From positions 1 through 11,831 of the forward strand of contig CAYRIY010000106.1 in NCBI GenBank assembly GCA_964424335.1: DNA of 11,831 bases, written 5' to 3'. Under the pieces are notes generated by a model. The model saw only the letters and a program-made list of their open reading frames with translations, was not told the origin of the DNA and searched no databases. Positions 1 to 6,892 of the stretch are shown here, piece after piece; positions within the stretch are counted from its first letter, which is position 1, and every line of letters begins with the position of its first letter. This stretch comes from CAYRIY01 sp964424335. Lineage in GTDB: Bacteria > Bacillota > Limnochordia > DTU080 > RSA5. The position numbers and the translations under genes were made by a program.

Positions 1-2
1 TG

Positions 3-119
3 TACACAGGATTTTGGCTGTTTCCCTCATGGATGAAGCCCACCATCGGAGTCCTAGCCATCGCAGGCGCGCAAAGCGCGATCGAATCTTGGGTGAGGCG
101 CAACATGGCGCAGCTTTGA
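3..119 (+). CDS. C-terminal end of an unidentified protein (partial)
   Basis: An open frame enters from the left edge of the window and ends at TGA 117-119. The 38 visible residues read like a genuine protein end: an aromatic/hydrophobic stretch (YTGFWLFPSWMKPTIGVLAI) followed by a basic amphipathic tail (ESWVRRNMAQL). The third codon positions are GC-rich, as in clpB. The hydrophobic part suggests a membrane protein or membrane-associated C-terminus, but I do not recognise the family. Its start lies outside the window. A competing plus-strand frame (14-256) is rich in Arg, Ser and His, looks like a shadow, and overlaps the promoter of the next gene. Confidence 0.4.
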   Translation, partial: YTGFWLFPSWMKPTIGVLAIAGAQSAIESWVRRNMAQL

Positions 120-156
120 CGGCGACTTGGCGCCTTGAGCCACTGCCCGATCGACA

Positions 157-173
157 TCCCACGACCGGTGGGA
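157..173 (+). terminator. Short hairpin after the partial gene, weak terminator candidate
   Basis: TCCCAC and GTGGGA form a 6-bp perfect stem around a 5-base loop, 38 bases after the stop of the preceding partial gene. There is no T-run after it, so it would be a poor intrinsic terminator. It could equally be chance structure. The rest of 120-240 shows no gene that I can support. Confidence 0.2.
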
Positions 174-244
174 GCAACTCATTGATTTCCCGATATGGCC
201 GTTCCAGATTCCAAATGCCCGAGGCGCTTTCTCGCATGTGTTCG

Positions 245-253
245 TGTTATAAT
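245..253 (+). promoter_or_regulatory. Extended -10 promoter of the DUF4395 gene
   Basis: TGTTATAAT contains a perfect TATAAT (248-253) preceded by the TGn extension, which lets sigma-A promoters work without a good -35. No clear -35 sits 17 bases upstream, and the nearest T-rich stretch, CTTTCTC, is a poor match. Transcription would start near 260 and give a leader of about 40 bases before the ATG at 301. Confidence 0.6.
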
Positions 254-257
254 TAAT

Positions 258-270
258 CCCAATCGTTGGG
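258..270. repeat. CCCAATCGTTGGG inverted repeat at the predicted transcript start
   Basis: Two perfect 5-base arms (CCCAA/TTGGG) flank a TCG centre, just downstream of the TATAAT box. It could be an operator at the transcription start, or a 5' stem that stabilises the mRNA. The placement at the predicted +1 is the only support. Confidence 0.35.
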
Positions 271-300
271 TATTTTGGGGCGAAACAGGGGGCACGAACA

Positions 301-702
301 ATGAGCGTCTGGCGAATTCAGCCGATTACGACGATCCTCGTGACGGCGCTCTTGAGCGCACTCGGGCTTTGGGGCGCGCTCGGAGCGTTTGGTTTGGTGA
401 TGTTGGTGGGAGCGGTCTTTCCGTCGCTCAATCTCCTCGACTACTGGATCTCATTCGTGTCCCGGACCCGTCACCGTACGACGCTTTACCCGAGGCGGTT
501 CGCAACTGGGATGGGCGGCTCGATGCTGCTCGCCGCCGCCGTTTGTGGCATGTCCGGACTCGTGGGCGCCGCTTGGACCTTTTCGCTGCTCACGATCGGG
601 GCCGCCGGTCTTTTGGCAATCTCCAAGTTTTGCCTAGGATGCTGGATTTACAACGCCTTTGTGGCTCCTTGGGCCGAGCGAAAGCAGCGCGCCGCCTCGT
701 AA
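301..702 (+). CDS. DUF4395 family integral membrane protein
   Basis: This 133-residue protein matches the DUF4395 pattern as I know it: hydrophobic helices near residues 8-24 and 24-45, a cytosolic basic loop (RTRHRTTLYPRRFATG), two more helices, and a C-terminal signature FCLGCWIY with a CxxC pair. The biochemical role of the family is unknown. The CxxC pair and the common occurrence of such genes beside thioredoxin or rhodanese genes suggest a redox or sulfur link, but that is inference. The ATG at 301 is preceded by a G-rich AGGGGG ribosome binding site at suitable spacing and by the extended -10 promoter at 245-253. The overlapping frame 195-713 is an Arg-rich shadow. The clpB-like gene follows on the same strand after about 70 bases. 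Confidence 0.8.
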   Translation: MSVWRIQPITTILVTALLSALGLWGALGAFGLVMLVGAVFPSLNLLDYWISFVSRTRHRTTLYPRRFATGMGGSMLLAAAVCGMSGLVGAAWTFSLLTIGAAGLLAISKFCLGCWIYNAFVAPWAERKQRAAS

Positions 703-730
703 ATCTCGCATGATCGTGTATCCTTTTCGG

Positions 731-755
731 CGCTCTACTGGTGAATACTAGAGCG
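731..755 (+). promoter_or_regulatory. Inverted repeat in the clpB leader
   Basis: CGCTCTA (731-737) and TAGAGCG (749-755) form a perfect 7-bp inverted repeat with an 11-base loop. It ends 6 bases before the Shine-Dalgarno sequence of the clpB-like gene. It is not a CIRCE element (TTAGCACTC-N9-GAGTGCTAA) nor a CtsR repeat. It may be an operator or an mRNA hairpin that affects ribosome access. No convincing -35/-10 pair is visible between 703 and 760, so the gene may also be read from the upstream promoter. Confidence 0.35.
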
Positions 756-761
756 TACGGG

Positions 762-766
762 AAGGA
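762..766 (+). promoter_or_regulatory. Shine-Dalgarno AAGGA that points to an ATC start at 776
   Basis: AAGGA lies 9 bases before ATC 776, which is ideal spacing. It lies directly on top of ATG 766, which would be too close, and ATG 766 hits TGA after seven codons. GTG 863 has no ribosome binding site of its own. This element is the main reason to place the clpB start at 776. Confidence 0.5.
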
Positions 767-775
767 TGACGCGCA

Positions 776-3010
<2,235 letters not shown>

Positions 3011-3018
3011 CGCAGCAA

Positions 3019-3094
3019 ACAACTACGGCGCCGACGGCTTTGCAACCCGGTTACTCCATCGGGGCGAGTCGAAAGCCGTCGGCGCTCAAGTTGT
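3019..3094. terminator. Large hairpin between convergent genes, likely bidirectional terminator
   Basis: A perfect 14-bp inverted repeat (GCGCCGACGGCTTT at 3028-3041, AAAGCCGTCGGCGC at 3072-3085) is extended by an outer 6-bp stem (ACAACT 3019-3024, AGTTGT 3089-3094) across a 3x3 internal loop. The 30-base loop can itself pair CCCG with CGGG. It begins 9 bases after the clpB stop and lies just past the stop of the minus-strand small gene, as expected for a shared terminator. Neither side has a strong T-run (the minus side has GTTGTTTGC), so factor-dependent termination or another RNA role is possible. Confidence 0.5.
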
Positions 3095-3098
3095 GCGT

Positions 3099-3164
3099 CT
3101 ACATGCGGCCCAGATAGTCTACGATCAACCAAACGACGACGATCAACCCGATCAAGGACAGCAT
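3099..3164 (-). CDS. 21-residue single-helix membrane peptide
   Basis: This short gene encodes MLSLIGLIVVVWLIVDYLGR followed by a final Met. Residues 2-17 form one strongly hydrophobic helix, with an acidic residue and a basic residue at the C-terminal edge. The start is set by AGAGGAGGG (3171-3179), which ends 6 bases before ATG 3164. A second in-frame ATG (3170) is too close to that site. An in-frame ATG at 3269 would give 56 residues, but it has no ribosome binding site and a non-helical, mixed N-terminus. A TTGACA promoter lies about 130 bases upstream on the same strand, and the large hairpin 3019-3094 follows the stop. I do not recognise a family. Small single-helix proteins of this kind commonly bind and modulate membrane complexes, but no partner can be named; the adjacent azlCD transporter is only a positional candidate. 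Confidence 0.55.
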   Translation of the reverse strand: MLSLIGLIVVVWLIVDYLGRM

Positions 3165-3296
3165 GAACATCCCTCCTCTGCCCGCGAGCCTTGGAGCGTG
3201 CAAGATGCTAAACGGTGCTCCTTCGTGAGCGGCTCTATCGTACAAAAACAACTTATTCAACCCTTCCATGAAATGCAAGCACGTCCATTTCCCACC

Positions 3297-3325
3297 AAAA
3301 TACTGTGATGGCGGTCACGTGTCAA
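3297..3325 (-). promoter_or_regulatory. Sigma-A promoter reading toward the small membrane peptide
   Basis: On the minus strand there is a perfect -35 TTGACA (3320-3325), a 17-base spacer and TATTTT (3297-3302, 4 of 6 matches to TATAAT). The -35 overlaps the azlD stop codon. Transcription would start near 3290 and give an unusually long leader of about 125 bases before the small gene at 3164. That leader (3165-3290) holds no larger ORF and could be regulatory RNA. Confidence 0.5.
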
Positions 3326-3621
3326 GTAAGGAGCTGGGAAACCAGGAATGCGAGGCCAATCCCGGCGACGAGGGATAGAAAAATGGACGTTCCCCGGTAG
3401 GCGAGGATGCCGGTAGCGGCCATCCCGGAGAGCCACGCGAGCCAGTGCGGCTCCGGGGCAGTCGGCGTGCCGATGACGACAAGGGCCGCAAAAAGCCCGA
3501 ATGGAACGTAGTGGAGGATCCGCTCGAGACGCCCGCCGGGCATCCGTCCTGAAAGCGTGCCGATGAGCCGGCTGCCCATCGTTGCGATGGCGAGGAGGAG
3601 GATCAGGAGCGCGGTGGTCAC
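3322..3621 (-). CDS. azlD: AzlD family subunit of a branched-chain amino acid exporter
   Basis: This 99-residue, highly hydrophobic protein has the usual length and build of AzlD: four predicted membrane segments (about 2-17, 38-52, 60-76 and 80-96), with the typical RLERILHYVPFGLFAALV segment in the middle. AzlD works with AzlC, and the pair exports branched-chain amino acids and confers azaleucine resistance in Bacillus subtilis. Here it starts with GTG 3621 inside a GTGA overlap with the azlC stop, which fixes the start and implies coupled translation. The actual substrate cannot be read from the sequence. Confidence 0.85.
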   Translation of the reverse strand: MTTALLILLLAIATMGSRLIGTLSGRMPGGRLERILHYVPFGLFAALVVIGTPTAPEPHWLAWLSGMAATGILAYRGTSIFLSLVAGIGLAFLVSQLLT

Positions 3622-4361
3622 GTTGCCTCATCCCCGTGCTGCGCGTCGGCATTGGGCTTCGTTGAACGCTCTTCGATCAAGGCGCACGCGATGCCGACTC
3701 CAAGCGCCGCGATCAGCACGATCCACGCAGCGGGTAGCAGGTGGCGAAGGCCAAAAGCGATTGCCACCCCGCCGATCGCCGCGCCTCGTTCGATTGGAGT
3801 CTTGGCCATCTGTACGACGATCGCCAAAAAGAGCAGTGGAAATATGATGCCAAGGTCAAAGGACGGCGGCCCACCGGCCGAATGGCCCAGCGCGAATCCC
3901 ACGATCGTACCGGCGTTCCATGAGGCATAAAGGGCCAGGTTGACCGCGATGAAGTAGACGTGGGATTCCGGTCTGGTTTGATAGCGGCCGAGCGCAAGCG
4001 CAAAGCTTTCATCGGTGAGAAAGAGCGCCATTGCTGCTTTGATCCGCAGAGGAACGCCTTTGAGGAAGCGAGCGACGCTGGCCCCCATGAGCACGTGACG
4101 CAGGGCGAGCACGGCCCCGGCCACGAGGATGCCGCCATAGGCGGCCCCTCCCGCAAGCATCTGGGCAGCAAGGAGCTGCGCCGCTCCCGAGTAGATCAGG
4201 AGCGACATCGCTGCAGCTTCAGCCAGTGTGAGGCCGGTCGTGCGGGCCAAAGCGCCAAAGACCATGGCAAGAGGAATGTAACTCAGGCCGACCGGGAGCG
4301 CGCCCACGAGGGCCTCTTTGACCTCGCTCCATGAGTTCCCCGCGCTCAGCCTTCGCGCCAT
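3618..4361 (-). CDS. azlC: AzlC family branched-chain amino acid permease
   Basis: This is the large subunit of the AzlCD exporter, a plasma-membrane protein with about seven to eight helices. Family features include LPVGLSYIPLAMVFGALA near the N-terminus, the YSGAAQLLAAQML segment, LALRHVLMG and LTDESFAL. The ATG at 4361 gives 247 residues, close to the usual 230-250. It begins 5 bases after the purU stop, so translation is probably coupled. A further in-frame start at 4421 would add an Arg-rich stretch and overlap purU by about 55 bases, so I rejected it. The C-terminal tail (EERSTKPNADAQHGDEAT) is hydrophilic. The gene overlaps azlD by four bases. Confidence 0.9.
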   Translation of the reverse strand: MARRLSAGNSWSEVKEALVGALPVGLSYIPLAMVFGALARTTGLTLAEAAAMSLLIYSGAAQLLAAQMLAGGAAYGGILVAGAVLALRHVLMGASVARFLKGVPLRIKAAMALFLTDESFALALGRYQTRPESHVYFIAVNLALYASWNAGTIVGFALGHSAGGPPSFDLGIIFPLLFLAIVVQMAKTPIERGAAIGGVAIAFGLRHLLPAAWIVLIAALGVGIACALIEERSTKPNADAQHGDEAT

Positions 4362-4366
4362 TTGGC

Positions 4367-5245
4367 CTAAAAGACGACCGTCTTGTTTTGGTATACGAGG
4401 ATGCGGTCTTCGACGTGCCATTTGACGGCGCGGGCAAGGACGGTGCGCTCGATGTCGCGCCCGATGCGCTTGAGGTCCGCCACGCTATCGCGGTGGTCGA
4501 CTCGGACGACGTCCTGCTCGATGATGGGACCGGCGTCGAGTTCTTCGGATGCGTAGTGCGCGGTGGCGCCGATGATCTTGACGCCCCGCTGATATGCCTG
4601 CTCATACGGCTTTCCACCAATGAAGGCCGGCAGGAACGAGTGATGGATGTTGATCACCCTGTTGGGGTATGCGGCAAGGAACTTGGGGCTCAAGATCTGC
4701 ATGTAGCGGGCAAGGACCACGAAGTCGACCTTTCCGTCCATCAAAGCGAGAGCCTGTCGCTCCTGCTCCGACTTTGTCTCTTTGGAGATCGGCAAGTGGT
4801 AATAGGGAATGCCGAAAGGGCGTACGGCATCTTCCAGGTCGGGGTGGTTGGATATGACCATCGGAATCTCAACCCTGAGGTCTTTTCGCCGCCACTGCCA
4901 CAAAAGCTCGAGGAGACAGTGCTCTTCTTTGCTGACGAAAATCGCCATTCGCTTGGGTTGGTCGGACTTGGCGAGCCGCCAGTCCATGTCGAAACGCTCC
5001 GCCACTTCGTGAAAGGCGCCGACCAACTCGCTCTCTCTTTCGGTCGGATAGTCAAACTCGACCCGCATGAAGTAGTTGCCCTCGACGGGGTCCGTCGAAT
5101 ACTGATCGAGTTGGACGATGTTCGCCCCTTGGGAGAAGAGGTGATTGGAGACGGCGGCGACGATGCCCGGGCGGTCCGGGCAGGAGATCAATATACAGGC
5201 TCTCGATTGACCCAACTGCTCTACACAACCTTTACGGGTTCTCAT
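4367..5245 (-). CDS. purU: Formyltetrahydrofolate deformylase
   Basis: PurU hydrolyses 10-formyltetrahydrofolate to tetrahydrofolate and formate, which balances one-carbon pools or supplies formate for PurT-type purine synthesis. The protein has an N-terminal ACT domain (about 15-90; ACILISCPDRPGIVAAVSNH) and a formyltransferase domain (about 95-285). The catalytic set is visible as N199, H201 and D237 (INIHHSFLPAF and ELDAGPIIEQ); the N-to-D distance of 38 equals that of N106-D144 in PurN. ATG 5245 (MRTRKGCVEQ) gives 292 residues, normal for the family. The frame stays open to 5350, but that extension would run over the hairpin at 5321-5347 and is not conserved-looking. No strong Shine-Dalgarno sequence is seen, so the start is less certain than the identity. 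It is the first gene of purU-azlC-azlD. Confidence 0.93.
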   Translation of the reverse strand: MRTRKGCVEQLGQSRACILISCPDRPGIVAAVSNHLFSQGANIVQLDQYSTDPVEGNYFMRVEFDYPTERESELVGAFHEVAERFDMDWRLAKSDQPKRMAIFVSKEEHCLLELLWQWRRKDLRVEIPMVISNHPDLEDAVRPFGIPYYHLPISKETKSEQERQALALMDGKVDFVVLARYMQILSPKFLAAYPNRVINIHHSFLPAFIGGKPYEQAYQRGVKIIGATAHYASEELDAGPIIEQDVVRVDHRDSVADLKRIGRDIERTVLARAVKWHVEDRILVYQNKTVVF

Positions 5246-5320
5246 GGGCGGCGCGTCTTTACAGGCGGCCGAAACACGATACGCAAAAATAGATTGCTCG
5301 AGTTGCTCAAGTTCGATTAA

Positions 5321-5347
5321 GAAGGGCCCCCGGGATGGGAGCCCTTC
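5321..5347 (-). terminator. GC-rich terminator hairpin upstream of purU
   Basis: On the minus strand GAAGGGCTCCC pairs with GGGGGCCCTTC (11 bp, including one G-T wobble) around a 5-base loop ATCCC, followed by TTAATCG. On the plus strand the wobble becomes a C-A mismatch, so the structure favours minus-strand transcripts. It fits as the end of the transcript that comes from the oxidoreductase gene across the gap, and it separates that transcript from purU. The T-run is short. Confidence 0.5.
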
Positions 5348-5387
5348 CAAGTTGGCTAAGGAAACGACCCGCGTGTCACGTGGCCGA

Positions 5388-5396
5388 TGTTACAAT
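5388..5396 (+). promoter_or_regulatory. Possible extended -10 element pointing into the assembly gap
   Basis: TGTTACAAT is a TGn extension plus a 5-of-6 match to TATAAT on the plus strand. No -35 is seen. It would read into unresolved sequence, and the known downstream genes are all on the opposite strand, so it may be chance or may serve something hidden in the gap. Confidence 0.25.
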
Positions 5397-5407
5397 GCTG
5401 CGCTCAC

Positions 5408-5433
5408 GCTGCTCCGCTTGTGCTGCTGCGCTT
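5408..5433 (+). repeat. Imperfect tandem repeat abutting the assembly gap
   Basis: GCTGCTCCGCTT (5408-5419) and GCTGCTGCGCTT (5422-5433) are 12-base copies differing at one position, with a 14-base period. A partial copy, GCTGCGCTC, lies just before. The last copy runs directly into the Ns, and the far side of the gap begins with CGCTT, so the repeat may be what stopped assembly. Confidence 0.5.
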
Positions 5434-5533
5434 NNNNNNNNNNNNNNNNNNNNNNNNNNNNNNNNNNNNNNNNNNNNNNNNNNNNNNNNNNNNNNNNNNN
5501 NNNNNNNNNNNNNNNNNNNNNNNNNNNNNNNNN
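5434..5533. other. Assembly gap of 100 N, intergenic
   Basis: Exactly 100 undetermined bases, the usual placeholder for a gap of unknown length. It lies 3 bases beyond the stop of the oxidoreductase gene, so additional genes could be hidden here. Confidence 0.95.
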
Positions 5534-5536
5534 CGC

Positions 5537-6715
5537 TTAAGCCGTTGGCGGCGTGTAGCGGGCGTCGACCCACTTGGCGCTGCTCTTGCCGCTCTCGACG
5601 GCCTTGTGAATGAAGTGCACGCCTCGAGCGCCGTCTTGCACCGTCGGAAAGTCGGTGTCAAAGGGCCCAGGCTCCACGCCTGCAATCTTCGCGGCAATGG
5701 TGCGTCCAGCGTTGACGTAGATGTTTGCAAACGCCTCGATGAACGCCTCCGGGTGGCCCGACGGAATCCTGGTGTTGTGCTGGGCGATCGCCGAAAGGTA
5801 GCCATTGCCCCTGCGCAGGATCTGGCGAGGAGCGTCCGGGTACTTGACGATGAGCTCGTTTGGATGCTCCTGGAACCACTCGAGTGAAGCGTCCGTGCCG
5901 TAGATGCGGATGTTGAGGTTGTTTTCCTCGCCGACCGAAACTTGCGATGCGTAGAGGATGCCCCGCACGCCGCCTTCGTAGTGGACGAGCAGGTTGCCGT
6001 CGTCCTCGAGTTGTCGGCCGGGAACAAACGTGGTCAAGTCGGCGCAGATCTCTTCCATCTCGAGGCCGGTGATGTAATGGGCCAGGTTTTCGGCGTGCGA
6101 GCCGATGTCGCCGATGCACGACGAGACGCCGGCTTGCGCGGGATCGGTGCGCCAGGAGGCCTGCTTTGAGCCTTCACTTTCGAGGAGCGTAGCAAGCCAG
6201 CCTTGCGGGTACTCGACGACGATCTTGCGGATCTTGCCGAGCTTGCCCTGGCGGACCAGCTCTCGTGCCTCTTTAACCATCGGGTATCCGGTGTAGTTGT
6301 GCGTCAACGCAAAGACGACGTCGTGCTTGGCGACGAGGCGGCAGAGCTCTTCGGCCTCCTCGACGGTGGTGGTCATCGGCTTGTCGCTCACGACGTGGAA
6401 GCCCGCTTCGATGAACGCCTTGGCCACAGGGAAGTGCATGTGGTTGGGTGTGACGATCGAGACGAAGTCGATCCGCTCGCCCTCAGGCAGCTTGCTCTCT
6501 TTCTCGACCATCTCCTGGTACGATCCGTAGACCCGGCTGGGATCGAGAAAGAGCTCTTCGCCTTGCGCCTTTGACTTTTCCGGAGACGAGGAGAAGGCGC
6601 CTGCTACAAGCTCGATCTCACCGTCGAGCGCAGCGGCCTTGCGGTGCACGGCGCCGATAAACGCTCCAGGACCTCCGCCGACCATGCCGTAACGCAGTTT
6701 TCTTCCAAGACTCAC
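5537..6715 (-). CDS. Gfo/Idh/MocA family NAD(P)-dependent oxidoreductase
   Basis: This is a cytoplasmic dehydrogenase of the glucose-fructose oxidoreductase/inositol dehydrogenase family, which oxidises or reduces a sugar, inositol or related polyol with NAD(P). The 392-residue protein has an N-terminal Rossmann domain with GGGPGAFIG at 13-21, the EKP-type motif as SDKPM (D111, K112, P113), and the C-terminal substrate domain with GDIGSHAEN (D203, H207), where this family keeps its catalytic Asp/His. The substrate cannot be assigned. The GTG start at 6715 is fixed by a perfect AAGGAGG 9 bases upstream; the open frame continues to 6760 but without support. Its GC content (about 58% in sampled rows) resembles clpB more than the sulfatases upstream. 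It may process the sugar released by those sulfatases, which is inference from position. Confidence 0.92.
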   Translation of the reverse strand: MSLGRKLRYGMVGGGPGAFIGAVHRKAAALDGEIELVAGAFSSSPEKSKAQGEELFLDPSRVYGSYQEMVEKESKLPEGERIDFVSIVTPNHMHFPVAKAFIEAGFHVVSDKPMTTTVEEAEELCRLVAKHDVVFALTHNYTGYPMVKEARELVRQGKLGKIRKIVVEYPQGWLATLLESEGSKQASWRTDPAQAGVSSCIGDIGSHAENLAHYITGLEMEEICADLTTFVPGRQLEDDGNLLVHYEGGVRGILYASQVSVGEENNLNIRIYGTDASLEWFQEHPNELIVKYPDAPRQILRRGNGYLSAIAQHNTRIPSGHPEAFIEAFANIYVNAGRTIAAKIAGVEPGPFDTDFPTVQDGARGVHFIHKAVESGKSSAKWVDARYTPPTA

Positions 6716-6724
6716 CTTAGTTGA

Positions 6725-6731
6725 CCTCCTT
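6725..6731 (-). promoter_or_regulatory. Strong Shine-Dalgarno that sets the GTG start of the oxidoreductase
   Basis: AAGGAGG on the minus strand, 9 bases before GTG 6715. It matches the 16S anti-SD core fully and rules out the upstream ATG at 6760, which it would place inside the coding region. Confidence 0.75.
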
Positions 6732-6892
6732 GGAGTAGTGTCCGTGCATAGGCCCGCCACCTGAGGGCGTCCTAAATATGACCGATCTGGACAAGAGTGA
6801 TGATCGAATGTAAATCTACAGCGAAGGCGAAGTATCTCCTGCTTCTTGTTAGTTGGGGGTGGGGGAGGCGCAAGGACGAAACGAGATCTTTC
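6732..6892 (-). other. Intergenic leader between sulfatase 3 and the oxidoreductase
   Basis: These 161 bases hold no gene. On the plus strand TGTAAATCTACA (6809-6820) is a 12-base near-palindrome (5 of 6 pairs) that could be an operator. A purine-rich stretch, GGGGGTGGGGGAGG, lies near 6854-6868. No convincing terminator after the sulfatase and no convincing -35/-10 pair was found, so the oxidoreductase may be read through from the sulfatase operon or may have a weak regulated promoter here. The base composition changes across this segment. Confidence 0.4.

Noticed and set aside
14..256. Plus-strand 80-residue frame at the left edge
   Set aside because: Arg/His/Ser-rich, low-complexity look, runs through the promoter of the next gene, and competes with a more protein-like frame ending at 119.
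195..713. Plus-strand 172-residue frame overlapping DUF4395
   Set aside because: Arg-rich shadow of the DUF4395 gene in another frame, and it covers the promoter and ribosome site of that gene.
743..755. GAATACTAGAGCG in the clpB leader resembles GAATACTAGCGCG on the minus strand at 8890-8902
   Set aside because: A 12-of-13 match between unrelated intergenic positions, with no further flanking similarity; likely coincidence in a window of this size.
3253..3288. 11-codon ORF in the leader of the small membrane peptide
   Set aside because: The GGTGGG before its ATG is only 2 bases away and the peptide has no notable features; probably chance.
4362..4421. Longer azlC start at 4421
   Set aside because: It adds an Arg-rich stretch translated from the purU C-terminal region. 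The ATG at 4361, just after the purU stop, gives the normal family length.
4331..5320. Long plus-strand open frame opposite purU (329 residues)
   Set aside because: It lies entirely antisense to a clear purU, has no recognisable domain, and arises from high-GC codon usage on the real strand.
6850..6868. G-rich run GGGGGTGGGGGAGG as a G-quadruplex
   Set aside because: It has only two clear runs of three or more Gs separated by single bases plus a GG, not the four tracts needed for a convincing intramolecular quadruplex.
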